From Ihuprevotella massiliensis (GTDB taxonomy: Bacteria; Bacteroidota; Bacteroidia; Bacteroidales; Bacteroidaceae): 64,000 bases of DNA. The stretch covers positions 2,617,138 through 2,681,137 of the forward strand of contig LT608321.1 in NCBI GenBank assembly GCA_900095835.1, read 5' to 3'. Both the position numbers and the translations under genes were made by a program. The notes under the pieces were generated by a model. It did no database searches and had not been told where the DNA came from. It saw only the letters and a program-made list of their open reading frames with translations. Shown here in pieces: positions 17,643 to 26,847 of this stretch; position 1 is the first letter of the stretch; each line of letters starts with the position of its first letter.

Positions 17643-19124
17643 CTATTCCTTGGTCGAAACTACTGACATTTCACTTGGAGTAGTCGTGCTTTCTGCTGCT
17701 GGTTTAGGGGATTTTTCAGGACTCTTCTTCGGAGAAGTAGAGGCAGGCTTTTCCGTTTTTGGCGCACTCTTCTCAGGCGTTGCAGGTGCGGCAGTAGGAG
17801 CCCCTCCGTGCTGCGATAGGAAGCGCAGGTAAGACTTATAGATATTGGGCGAATAAGCCTTGAAGATATTGTTGGCAAAAAGGATGTCGGTAATCTTGTT
17901 TTGCGTCACATAGTCCTTCATGTTCTTGAGGAAATAGCGAGAATCTACCACGTGAATTTCGCCAAAGCTGAAGAAGAGATAGCCAGGAATGGCATTTCCG
18001 AAACTGTCTTTCATGATGAGCAGGCGGCGCTTCGAGGGAGTAGAGGTGCGCACCACAGTGAGGCGTTGGTCACTTCCCATGAAAGTGCAGTAAGCTCCGG
18101 GGTGTCCATCGCGGTAGTGCTGGAAGAATGCCCCATTGTGCGGCTTTCCTTCGGCAGTGACGCGATAGTTTTTGTCCACTTGATAGTCGGTGTAGGTGGT
18201 GGTGTAGGTGACGCCTTTAGGAACGTAGTAGACAAAGTCCTCGGGTGCGTTCTTGATAGCCACGTCTTTGGCATATCCATACATGCTACCCACATAGTTG
18301 CGCACCACTTTTCGGTCGTAGTGTGAGAGGTCTTTGAAGGGCACGCCCGCAGTTTTGGCAAAGGCTTCAGCAGCATAGTAGCCGCCGAGGGGAGCCCAGT
18401 GATGGTCGGTGCGGAGATAGATGTCTTCTTGAGCGTGTTTTCCCAGAGGCGTGTAGGCATCCACCGATTTCACAGCAGGATCGAGCAAAGCATAGGTGCT
18501 GCGAATTGTAGGATATTGAGGGCGCGAAATACGTTTTGCCTGTTCTGGACAATAGTATTCCACTGCCGTTGGGATGAGCAAGCAATACACTTGGACCGAC
18601 TTGCCAAAAGTTTGTTGGTAGAGGTTGCAAGCTTGGGCATATCCCACACAGCCCTTGCTACTTCCGCCAAAAGCCATGAGCGCGCGCACATTTTTTCCCG
18701 AACCCGTGACGATGATACCTGCGTTGGAAATCTTCGCATTCTCGTCGGCAGTGTGGTTTTCATACTGCTGCATCTCAGGATCGTGAGAGTTGGCAGCTGC
18801 ATCGTTGGACGCCAGTTCTGAAGAGTCAGGAGAGGCAGCATGGAAGGTCACATTTTCTTCACCGCGATTGAGGGAGAGTGCATGTTTCGTCTCCATGCTC
18901 ATTTGCATGAAATGGTCGCGGTAAGGCTCGCTGTCGCTGAACCAAGTAGAAATTTCTTTGGTGAATGCCCCCGAGAGTAGGCGGTCCACAGTGAAGGAAG
19001 GGAAGGTGGCAAGATCGCGCTTCTCGAGAGGCGAAAAGGTGCTGCGTGGGAAGGTGTCGAAGACCACGGCAAAGGCGGCAAAGACAAGCCCAACGATGAG
19101 GAGATAAAAACGAGAATATCGCAT
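17643..19124 (-). CDS. DHHW/AlgJ-like SGNH-family protein, partner of MBOAT acyltransferase
   Basis: The 493-residue protein has one N-terminal membrane anchor (about residues 6-24), placing the rest in the periplasm. The DHHW motif (Asp240-His241-His242-Trp243, LRTDHHWAPLGGYYAAEAFAK) and the LIPTAVEYY and MKDSFGNAIPGYL segments mark the AlgJ/AlgX-type SGNH hydrolase-like family used in polysaccharide O-acetylation. The end is an unusual Pro/Lys/Ser-rich tail of about 57 residues (TPEKSAPKTEKPASTSPKKS). The MBOAT gene lies 41 bases upstream. Together they probably acylate a surface glycan; the target is unknown. Confidence 0.85.
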   Translation of the reverse strand: MRYSRFYLLIVGLVFAAFAVVFDTFPRSTFSPLEKRDLATFPSFTVDRLLSGAFTKEISTWFSDSEPYRDHFMQMSMETKHALSLNRGEENVTFHAASPDSSELASNDAAANSHDPEMQQYENHTADENAKISNAGIIVTGSGKNVRALMAFGGSSKGCVGYAQACNLYQQTFGKSVQVYCLLIPTAVEYYCPEQAKRISRPQYPTIRSTYALLDPAVKSVDAYTPLGKHAQEDIYLRTDHHWAPLGGYYAAEAFAKTAGVPFKDLSHYDRKVVRNYVGSMYGYAKDVAIKNAPEDFVYYVPKGVTYTTTYTDYQVDKNYRVTAEGKPHNGAFFQHYRDGHPGAYCTFMGSDQRLTVVRTSTPSKRRLLIMKDSFGNAIPGYLFFSFGEIHVVDSRYFLKNMKDYVTQNKITDILFANNIFKAYSPNIYKSYLRFLSQHGGAPTAAPATPEKSAPKTEKPASTSPKKSPEKSPKPAAESTTTPSEMSVVSTKE

Positions 19125-19165
19125 GAGAAAAACAAGAGTCTGAGGTAGAAAAGGACAATGTAAGT

Positions 19166-20614
19166 TTAGAATCTGGTATAGATGAACGCATTGTTCGTGG
19201 CGCCTACGAGCAACGCTACGGATAGGGCAAGGATGCCCACGGAGAGTGCCACCCTGCCGAGGGTCACAACCACGGCATACGCGCCTGAAGATTCACCTCC
19301 CAAGGCACGAGCGGTGAGCCATTGTGCGCCATGACGAAGCGGCATGCTCAAGACGATGGCTGCGATCCACAACCAAAAATGGTCGAACACAGCACCTGTG
19401 GTGATGAAACTGTGCAGTTCGCTCGCTCCTCCCACTAGGGTGTGGAAAAACTGTCCAAGGCGGTTGAAATCGTCGAAGTAGAAGATGCCCCAACCCACCA
19501 CGATGAGCAGCAGACTATAGACATGGAGGAGCACACGCGGCACACGATGGATGAAACGAAGAAGGGTATATTTCTCTAACATCACGATGATACCGAAATA
19601 CATGCCCCAGAGGACGAAATTCCAACTCGCACCGTGCCAAAGACCTGTCAAGAACCACACTGCCAAGATGTTGAGCGATTGGTGGCGACGATTGCCACCG
19701 AGGGGAATGTAGACATAGTCGCGGAAGAAACTTCCCAAAGAGATGTGCCATCTGCGCCAAAATTCGGTGATGCTTCGGCTAATGTAGGGATGCGAAAAGT
19801 TTTCGTTGAAGTGGAAACCTAGACAACGTCCCATGCCAATCGCCATGTCACTGTAGCCCGAGAAGTCGAAATAGATTTGGAAAGTGAATGCCAAGATGCC
19901 TAACCACGCACCAGAGGTGGTGAGGTGCTGGAGATTGCCGCCTAAGAACTGCGAAACAATTTCGGAGAACTGGTTGGCAAGGATCACTTTCTTGCCTAGT
20001 CCGATGAGGAAACGATAGACCCCTTCGGCAAAATCGTGGGCAGTGACGCGGCGGTCTTGGATTTGCGCTGCTACGGTGCTGTAGCGCACGATGGGACCTG
20101 CCACAAGTTGAGGGAACATCGACACATAGAGCAAGAGATTACCGAATGATTTCTGCACAGGACTCTCACGTCGATACACATCGATGAGATAAGACATAGA
20201 TTGAAACGTGTAGAAACTCACGCCAATGGGCAAAGCGATGTGAGGGTTCGCCACGGGGATGCCTAAACTGGTCAAAGTGTCGGCAATAAGACCGGCATAT
20301 TTGAACGTGCCGAGGATGGTTAAGTTGCCGACAACACCTAGGAAGAGCGCAAAACCGCGGTATTGTTCAAAACGGATGAGCGCAAGACCGCCCAGATAGT
20401 TCCAAAGCACGCAACCCAGCATCAGAAACACGTAGACAGGTTCTCCCCACGCATAAAAAATGAGTGAGAACAACACGAGTACGGCATTCTTGAAGGTGTT
20501 GACCGGACGTCCGTTGGGTTGTAAGGATTTTCGGTCGATCAGCCCTGCCAAAAGATAAAGAATGGCACAACTAGGGAGAAAGACGAAGAGAAAAAAGAGA
20601 TCAGAAAAGACCAT
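19166..20614 (-). CDS. MBOAT family O-acyltransferase (AlgI-like)
   Basis: A multi-spanning inner-membrane protein of 482 residues that passes acyl groups across the membrane for glycan acylation. It shows the signature regions FDFSGYSDMAIGMGRCLGFHFNENFSHPY and FLTGLWHGASWNFVLWG, with the catalytic His in the latter. The frame is open 42 codons further upstream, but the ATG at 20614 (MVFSDLFFLFVFLP) gives the normal family start and is preferred. It forms an operon with the DHHW protein that follows. Confidence 0.92.
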   Translation of the reverse strand: MVFSDLFFLFVFLPSCAILYLLAGLIDRKSLQPNGRPVNTFKNAVLVLFSLIFYAWGEPVYVFLMLGCVLWNYLGGLALIRFEQYRGFALFLGVVGNLTILGTFKYAGLIADTLTSLGIPVANPHIALPIGVSFYTFQSMSYLIDVYRRESPVQKSFGNLLLYVSMFPQLVAGPIVRYSTVAAQIQDRRVTAHDFAEGVYRFLIGLGKKVILANQFSEIVSQFLGGNLQHLTTSGAWLGILAFTFQIYFDFSGYSDMAIGMGRCLGFHFNENFSHPYISRSITEFWRRWHISLGSFFRDYVYIPLGGNRRHQSLNILAVWFLTGLWHGASWNFVLWGMYFGIIVMLEKYTLLRFIHRVPRVLLHVYSLLLIVVGWGIFYFDDFNRLGQFFHTLVGGASELHSFITTGAVFDHFWLWIAAIVLSMPLRHGAQWLTARALGGESSGAYAVVVTLGRVALSVGILALSVALLVGATNNAFIYTRF

Positions 20615-20865
20615 GTAAGCGAGTTGTCGTTGAAAAAGAGTAGATGTGTTGGAAGTATTGCCGTGGGAGCAGGCAGGATGGAGCCTCCTTGTGGCACTCC
20701 AAATCCATAGAAGTAGATAAGAGCGTGCCCAAGGAGGCAACGAAAATTACGTGTTTAAGGGAGGGGTCGCGAAGCGTTTCTGTGAAGATACAGAGCCCCT
20801 CACCATCATGTGCGGAGCAACCTCGCAGCTGTTAGACCACCTAGATTAAATGACAAAGAAGAGCA

Positions 20866-23406
20866 TTACTCAAAGAAGACTCTCTTGACGCGATCACTGA
20901 CGGAGGTGAGAATTTCATAGGGAATGGTGTCGAGCCATTCCGCGAGTTGGGCAGCCGGCAGGTGTTCGCCAAAGATTTCTACGGAATCCCCTTCGCGACA
21001 AGGCACATCCGTCACATCAATCATACAAACATCCATACAGATGTTGCCCACATAGGGAGCAGGATGTCCATTCACCAGGCAATGTCCGCGCCCGTTGCCA
21101 AGGTGTCTGTCCAAGCCATCGGCATAACCAATGGGAATGGCAGCAATGCGCGAGCGACGTTGCACAATGGTCTTGCGACTATAGCCCACACTCGTGCCAG
21201 CAGGCACTTCACGAATCTGAAGAATCGTGGTGCGCAAGGTAGCCACGTGTTCGAGGGTGCGATTGTCGATGGGGTCGATGCCATAAAGTCCTAGTCCCAA
21301 ACGGCACATGTCGAGTTGACGTTCGGGAAAACGCTCTATACCTGCGGAGTTGCAGATATGGCGTAGGAGATGGGGGAATGCCGCTTGGAGTTCGAGTGAC
21401 GCACGATCGAAGCGCGCAAACTGTTGTGCCGAGAATTCGTCGAAATCGGAACTATCGCTCCCCACAAAGTGCGAGAAGACAGAACGAGGTCGCAGGGCTT
21501 GTTGGTGGCGGAAACGCTCAATCACGGCGGGAATGTCGTGCTCAGGATTGAAACCCAGGCGACACATGCCCGTGTCGAGCTTGATATGCACGGGGTATTG
21601 CGTGATGCCCTCATGGCGTGCTGCTGCGATAAGCGCATCGAGTAGGCGGAAATTGTAGACTTCGGGTTCAAGACGATACTTAAACAAGGTATGGAGCGCG
21701 CTCATTTCGGGATTCATTACCAAGATTCCGGCAGTGATACCCGCTTTTCGGAGTTCCGCACCTTCGTCTGCCACCGCCACGGCAAGATAATCTACGCCAA
21801 GGTCTTGCAGCGTTCGAGCCACCTCCACGCTACCACAACCGTAAGCTCCGGCTTTGATCATACAAGTGAGTTTCACGCCGGGACGAAGGTGCGAGCGGTA
21901 GAAGCGCACATTGTCGGCAAGTGCGGATAGATTGATTTCCAAAGTCGTTTCGTGCACCTTGAGTTGGAGTTCGTCGGCAATGCGCTCAAAGGCAAATTCG
22001 CGTGCACCTTTGAGGAGCACCACGGCATCAGAAAGCGAAGCAAGGCAAGAACTTGCGAGAAAATCATCGGTATGGTCGAAGCATTCCACCTGACAATCCA
22101 ACAAGGCTTGTAAACGTTCCACTTCGTGGCCGATGCCGATGACTTTGTCCACAGGACGCGATGCAATGAGTGTCGCCACACGCTGATAGAGTTCGCCAGC
22201 GGGCATGCCCGTTTGCTGAAAATCGCTCAACACAAGCACAGATTTATGGTGTGCTTCTTTGCGACGATGTAGGAAATCGAGGGCAATGTCGAGCGACGTG
22301 AGATCGGCATTGTAGGCATCGTCGATGAGCGTCAGTCCACGCACACCAGCTTTCACCTCAAGGCGCATCGCCACCGATTGGAGATTGGGCATGCGCAGTG
22401 CCAGTTGTGAGGGCGTAACTCCGAGTTGTAGTCCCACCACTGCTGTGTGGATGGCATTTTCGATGGAGGCTTCGTCGGTGAAGGGGATGAAAAACTGGTA
22501 TTTCTCTTGGTTCTGACTGAAAACGTAAGAACCATCTGGTGCAACCTCCGCAATTTGGAACGAAATCTCCGTGCAGTCCGAAAGTATGTGGGTGGAGAAG
22601 CGATATTGCGCTGCTTTGCCTTGTTTAGACCACGTGATGCGCTTACCCGAAAATCTCATTTTGTCGAGGGTTGCCCCGATGAGGGCATCGTCGGCGCAGT
22701 ATACTAAGGCTTCGCAATGGGTGAAGAGCTGCAATTTCTCTGCGCATTTTTCCTCCATACTGGAGAAGTTGGCTTCGTGTGCAGCCCCGATGTTGGTGAT
22801 GAGTCCAAGCGTGGGTTGGATGATGTCGCGCAAACGTGCCATTTCGCCCGTGCGACTGATGCCAGCCTCGAAGATGCCGATGCGCCTTTGCGCATTGAGC
22901 AACCACACCGAGAGGGGAACGCCAATCTGAGAATTGAAAGATCGGGGCGAACGTGTCACTTGTTCGGATGGGCAAAGGAGTTGATAGAGCCATTCTTTGA
23001 CAATCGTCTTACCATTCGACCCCGTGATGCCGACAACGGGCAGCGAAAACTGCGCACGGTGGGCAGCTGCCAACTGCTGCAATGCGTGGAGAGGCGATTT
23101 GACACGGAGAAAATGGACTTCGTCTTCGAGAGGTTGCGCGCCATCTGCTGTGAGTGTCTCGAGGTTGTAGTCGTCATTGACCACAAAATTGCGAACTCCG
23201 CGCTGGAGTAGCGCAGGGATGTAGCGGTGTCCGTCGCCAGTGGCTGTGCGAAAGGCAAAGAAAAGAGAAGTTTCGGGGAAAGCAAGGGAGCGACTATCGG
23301 TGAGCAACCAATCGATGGGGGCGTCTAGTGCAGGAATGTCGGGATGGGCTGCGCCATCAATGGAAGCGCCAATGATTTTTGCAGCTTGTGCTATCGTGTA
23401 GGACAT
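20866..23406 (-). CDS. murF-alr: Bifunctional MurF-alanine racemase fusion
   Basis: 846 residues in two parts. Residues 1-480 are MurF (UDP-MurNAc-tripeptide:D-Ala-D-Ala ligase) with the ATP loop GITGSNGKTIVKEW (about 126-139) and the IDDAYNAD segment. Residues 485-846 are alanine racemase: the PLP Lys518 sits in MIKAGAYGCGS, the catalytic Tyr in SVGYSRKT, and the C-terminal domain has GYADGLDRHLGNGRG and GNICMDVCMIDVTD. The fusion, known in Bacteroidota, couples D-Ala supply to its use in the cell wall. Its own full-consensus promoter lies upstream. Confidence 0.96.
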   Translation of the reverse strand: MSYTIAQAAKIIGASIDGAAHPDIPALDAPIDWLLTDSRSLAFPETSLFFAFRTATGDGHRYIPALLQRGVRNFVVNDDYNLETLTADGAQPLEDEVHFLRVKSPLHALQQLAAAHRAQFSLPVVGITGSNGKTIVKEWLYQLLCPSEQVTRSPRSFNSQIGVPLSVWLLNAQRRIGIFEAGISRTGEMARLRDIIQPTLGLITNIGAAHEANFSSMEEKCAEKLQLFTHCEALVYCADDALIGATLDKMRFSGKRITWSKQGKAAQYRFSTHILSDCTEISFQIAEVAPDGSYVFSQNQEKYQFFIPFTDEASIENAIHTAVVGLQLGVTPSQLALRMPNLQSVAMRLEVKAGVRGLTLIDDAYNADLTSLDIALDFLHRRKEAHHKSVLVLSDFQQTGMPAGELYQRVATLIASRPVDKVIGIGHEVERLQALLDCQVECFDHTDDFLASSCLASLSDAVVLLKGAREFAFERIADELQLKVHETTLEINLSALADNVRFYRSHLRPGVKLTCMIKAGAYGCGSVEVARTLQDLGVDYLAVAVADEGAELRKAGITAGILVMNPEMSALHTLFKYRLEPEVYNFRLLDALIAAARHEGITQYPVHIKLDTGMCRLGFNPEHDIPAVIERFRHQQALRPRSVFSHFVGSDSSDFDEFSAQQFARFDRASLELQAAFPHLLRHICNSAGIERFPERQLDMCRLGLGLYGIDPIDNRTLEHVATLRTTILQIREVPAGTSVGYSRKTIVQRRSRIAAIPIGYADGLDRHLGNGRGHCLVNGHPAPYVGNICMDVCMIDVTDVPCREGDSVEIFGEHLPAAQLAEWLDTIPYEILTSVSDRVKRVFFE

Positions 23407-23537
23407 AGGAATGAGCAGAAATGTGGGCAGCGGGCGTCAAGACGAGGGTGGTGCGCAGGGAAATTGTGCGCAAGCTACCCTGACGATATGGGTTGGCGTT
23501 GGCCGTAGCCGCGACGTATTATATAATAATGTGCGCG

Positions 23538-23568
23538 CAAAGTTACGGACAATGCCCCACATAGGCAA
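23538..23568 (-). promoter_or_regulatory. Promoter of murF-alr
   Basis: TTG (23568-23566), a 20-base spacer and TAACTTTG (23545-23538) on the minus strand; the leader is about 125 bases and includes a TATATAATAATG sequence. Confidence 0.75.
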
Positions 23569-23890
23569 ACAAACAAACCAGAAAGCTCATTTGAACACTG
23601 TCTTTCTCCAGGGGATGATGCCCAGAGTGCGCATCGCCTTGGGATATTGCTCGAAGATGGGGGTGAAAACGGAGGAGAACAAAGGGAATATCGATGTAGA
23701 AGTTTGGGAAATTTTGCATTTCACGTCCCTCCATTTAACGCGCAAATCGAAGTCACTGGAGGATTGGGCGCCACTACGCGATTCTCAGCGATTAGAAAAT
23801 GACGTAAGAATCGAGTGTTTTCGCTATGAAAAAGGTGTTTTTGGAGAGAACAGTTCGGATATTGTTGAAAAAAGCGCCTAGAGAGGAGCG

Positions 23891-23993
23891 ATTTTGTCCG
23901 ACAAAGAAGAAATTTTGTCCGACAGAAATTGAAAAACGTCGGAGATAATTTGAAAAACGTCGGAGATAATTTGAAAAAGGTCGTAGATAATAG
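23891..23993. repeat. 21-bp tandem repeat array, locus 2
   Basis: Units at 23931, 23952 and 23973 are exactly 21 bases (core AAAAACGTCGGAGATAATTT, the reverse of the locus 1 orientation). They are preceded by two related units at 23891 (21 bases) and 23912 (19 bases) carrying TTTTGTCCGACA. TTTGTCCGACAAA at 23893-23905 is a perfect palindrome around one central base. The array lies between murF-alr and dnaK. Confidence 0.88.
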
Positions 23994-24317
23994 AGAGAAC
24001 TTCCCATGTTTTGACAGAGAAGTGCCGAGCAACCGAATAGAAACAGGGAGAAAGCGCTGAGTATCTTCCTAGAATGGAGCAAAAAGTTTCCATTTTTGCC
24101 CTTCGCCATTAACATTCTAACCTCTGTTTTTTTGGGTATTTAAGATGAAAGGATGGAGAAAGGTGGGGAGTTGTTGCCCAGCGATGGCGATGGCGTGCCG
24201 AACCAATCTATGAAAAGTAGCGTAAACTGGCACGTAAAATCGTATGCGCGTGCGGTGGTTATGACAAATTTATGACAAGATGTCAGAGAGGAAATGCAGC
24301 AAAGCGCATTTTCTTTT

Positions 24318-24334
24318 TTGGCACGTGGCTTGCA
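24318..24334 (+). promoter_or_regulatory. Sigma-54-type promoter upstream of dnaK
   Basis: TTGGCACGTGGCTTGCA matches the -24/-12 consensus TGGCACG-N4-TTGCA at every specified base, with GG and GC separated by the required 10 bases. Initiation would be near 24345, leaving a leader of about 130 bases. No TAnnTTTG box was found between here and the dnaK start. Bacteroidota commonly encode RpoN; none is in this window. Confidence 0.6.
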
Positions 24335-24476
24335 ATAATAGGGGCGTAACGCCATCGCAGCGCCGACATCGGAGATTTTCCAATCAAAACCGAATGTTGC
24401 ACTTCCTCTCTCGAGGATAATGCTATGCGTGTGGTGAAAACTCCAATTTGAATAACAAAAAAAAGAATATACTATT

Positions 24477-26381
24477 ATGGGAAAAATTATTGGTATTGAC
24501 CTCGGAACCACCAACTCTTGTGTTTCCGTTTTTGAAGGTAACGAACCTGTGGTTATCGCTAACAGCGAAGGTAAGCGTACTACTCCTTCTATCGTAGCCT
24601 TTGTTGGCGATGGTGAACGCAAAGTGGGCGACCCCGCTAAGCGTCAAGCAATCACAAACCCTGAACGTACGGTTTACTCTATCAAGCGTTTTATGGGTGA
24701 GAATTTCAGCCAAGTGGAAAAAGAAGTCGGTCGTATGCCTTATAAAGTGGTGAACGATGGCGGTCTTCCTCGTGTGGCGATCGACGGTCGCAACTACACT
24801 CCACAAGAAATCTCTGCAATGATACTCCAAAAGATGAAGAAAACTGCAGAAGATTACCTCGGACAAGAAGTGACTGAAGCGGTGATTACCGTGCCTGCTT
24901 ACTTCTCTGACTCTCAACGTCAAGCTACTAAGGAAGCTGGTCAAATCGCTGGTCTCGAAGTGAAGCGTATCGTAAATGAACCTACGGCTGCTGCCCTCGC
25001 TTATGGTGTGGACAAAGCCAACAAGGATATGAAGATTGCGGTGTTCGACCTCGGTGGTGGTACCTTCGATATTTCAATCCTCGAATTCGGTGGCGGTGTG
25101 TTTGAAGTGCTCTCTACAAATGGTGATACTCACCTCGGTGGTGACGACTTCGACCAAGTGATCATCGACTGGTTGGTACAAGAATTTAAGAACGACGAAG
25201 GCGCTGACCTCACTGCCGACCCAATGGCAATGCAACGTTTGAAGGAAGCTGCTGAAAAGGCGAAGATTGAACTCTCTAGCTCTGCTTCTACCGAAATCAA
25301 CCTTCCTTACATCATGCCCGTAGGCGGTGTGCCTAAGCACTTGGTGAAGACCCTCACTCGTGCTAAGTTTGAACAATTGGCTCACGGTCTTATCCAAGCT
25401 TGCCTCGTGCCTTGCCAAAACGCACTCCGCGATGCTGGTCTTGAAAAGAACGAAATCGACGAAATTATCCTCGTGGGTGGTTCTAGCCGTATCCCTGCTG
25501 TGCAAGAACTCGTGCAAAACTTCTTCGGCAAAGCTCCTTCTAAGGGTGTGAATCCTGACGAAGTGGTGGCTGTGGGTGCTGCTATCCAAGGTGCTATCCT
25601 CAACAAGGAAAGCGGTGTGTCTGACATCGTCCTCCTCGACGTTACTCCTCTTTCTATGGGTATCGAAACGCTTGGTGGCGTGATGACTAAGCTCGTGGAA
25701 GCTAACACGACTATTCCTTGCAAACGTAGCCAGACTTTCTCTACTGCTGAGGACAACCAACCCGAAGTGACCATCCACGTGCTCCAAGGTGAACGCACTA
25801 TGGCTGCTCAAAACAAGAGCATCGGTCGTTTCAACCTCGCTGGTATCGCTCCTGCTCGCCGTGGTGTGCCTCAAATCGAAGTTACATTCGACATCGACGC
25901 TAACGGTATTCTCAATGTGAGCGCGAAGGATAAGGCTACTGGTAAGGAACAAAGCATCCGCATCGAGGCTTCTTCTAACCTCTCTCAAGAGGAAATCGAC
26001 CGCATGAAGGCTGAAGCTGAGGCTAACGCAGCTGCGGATAAGGCTGAGGCTGAACGTATCCAAAAGATCAACCAAGCTGACAGCATGATTTTCCAAACGG
26101 AGAATATGCTCTCTGAAAATGGTGACAAACTCCCTGCAGATGTGAAGGGTAAGGTGGAAGCTGCGCTCAACCAGTTGAAGGAAGCGCACAAGGCGCAAGA
26201 TGTTGCTGCCATTGATGCTGCTACTGCTGCCTTGAATGCTGCTACTCAAGAGCTTTACGCTCAAGCCGGTGGCGGTGCTCAACCTGGTGCTGCTGACTTC
26301 GCTCAAGGTGGTGCACAACAAGGTGCTCAACAAAACGGCAATGAAGACATCCAAGATGCTGACTTCGAAGAAGTGAAGTAA
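24477..26381 (+). CDS. dnaK: Molecular chaperone DnaK (Hsp70)
   Basis: An ATP-dependent chaperone of 634 residues. Nucleotide-binding domain 1-385: [18 protein letters not shown], the phosphate-2 loop [15 protein letters not shown] and [12 protein letters not shown]. The linker has the form [11 protein letters not shown], followed by the substrate domain and a lid. The tail is Gly/Gln/Ala-rich and ends [13 protein letters not shown], close to the EEVD-like DnaK ending. Codon use is strongly biased, as expected for high expression, and leaves a long antisense open frame. It is a single-gene unit with a clear terminator; dnaJ and grpE are not adjacent. Confidence 0.98.
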   Translation: MGKIIGIDLGTTNSCVSVFEGNEPVVIANSEGKRTTPSIVAFVGDGERKVGDPAKRQAITNPERTVYSIKRFMGENFSQVEKEVGRMPYKVVNDGGLPRVAIDGRNYTPQEISAMILQKMKKTAEDYLGQEVTEAVITVPAYFSDSQRQATKEAGQIAGLEVKRIVNEPTAAALAYGVDKANKDMKIAVFDLGGGTFDISILEFGGGVFEVLSTNGDTHLGGDDFDQVIIDWLVQEFKNDEGADLTADPMAMQRLKEAAEKAKIELSSSASTEINLPYIMPVGGVPKHLVKTLTRAKFEQLAHGLIQACLVPCQNALRDAGLEKNEIDEIILVGGSSRIPAVQELVQNFFGKAPSKGVNPDEVVAVGAAIQGAILNKESGVSDIVLLDVTPLSMGIETLGGVMTKLVEANTTIPCKRSQTFSTAEDNQPEVTIHVLQGERTMAAQNKSIGRFNLAGIAPARRGVPQIEVTFDIDANGILNVSAKDKATGKEQSIRIEASSNLSQEEIDRMKAEAEANAAADKAEAERIQKINQADSMIFQTENMLSENGDKLPADVKGKVEAALNQLKEAHKAQDVAAIDAATAALNAATQELYAQAGGGAQPGAADFAQGGAQQGAQQNGNEDIQDADFEEVK

Positions 26382-26409
26382 TCACATCCTTTGTCCTAAT
26401 AATAGGAAA

Positions 26410-26446
26410 CCCCAGCTACTCTCCTTTGAGTGGCTGGGGCTTTTTT
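26410..26446 (+). terminator. dnaK terminator
   Basis: CCCCAGCTACT pairs with AGTGGCTGGGG (one G-U pair), followed by C and six T. Confidence 0.9.
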
Positions 26447-26501
26447 GTGTTTGTTTCTGTTCTCTTCCTCCTTTTCTCCCCAATGATTCCCCAAAGGTCG
26501 T

Positions 26502-26627
26502 TAGAGTGACGAGCTACTCGTTTTTGAATCTCAAAAGGTACTAGAGGGTGATAGTGGTATTCGTTATTGAACTCCAAAAGCTAATTAGAGGGTAATTGTG
26601 GTTCTCGTTAATGAAAAGATAGCTTCC
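26502..26627. repeat. Degenerate 40-44 bp tandem repeat
   Basis: Units starting TAGAGKGW at 26502, 26542 and 26586 share TCGTT and GAAnnnCAAAAG at matching positions. Noncoding. The sequence is unlike the 44-bp repeat at 16538. Confidence 0.5.
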
Positions 26628-26770
26628 TATTATTTTCCTGTTGGCAGCTTATTGTCGTTAGTTCTTGGTGTGCCACTACATCTTCGAGTCAACGGCAAAC
26701 AATCTGCTCAAGAATCAAATTAAATCTGTTCAGGAAATAATGACCTTTTGGGGTTTATAATCGGTGGAAT
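26621..26770. repeat. Dispersed 3'-flank element, copy A
   Basis: It shares many blocks in the same order with 60231-60397: GAAAAGAT and CTTCCT (from about 26614), TGTTGGC, TCGAG, CAAAC, CTGCTCAA, AATCAAAT, AAATCTGTTCAG, TAATGACC and ATCGGTGGAA. In both places it lies downstream of a minus-strand gene for an extracytoplasmic glycan enzyme (GH85 here, sulfatase there). Confidence 0.65.
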
Positions 26771-26821
26771 AAGAAACAAAGAAAGACCGCATCAAAACCA
26801 ATGGGTCTTGACGCGGTCTTT
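26770..26821 (-). terminator. Terminator of the GH85 gene
   Basis: AAAGACCGCGTCAAGACC pairs with GGTTTTGATGCGGTCTTT on the minus strand, followed by CTTTGTTTCTT. It lies 27 bases past the stop codon. Confidence 0.8.
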
Positions 26822-26847
26822 GATTATGCGTGATTAGTTATAAAGAA

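Noticed and set aside
25074-26354. A 426-codon open frame antisense to dnaK
   Set aside because: It mirrors the strong codon bias of dnaK, has no family resemblance and no promoter or start signals of its own.
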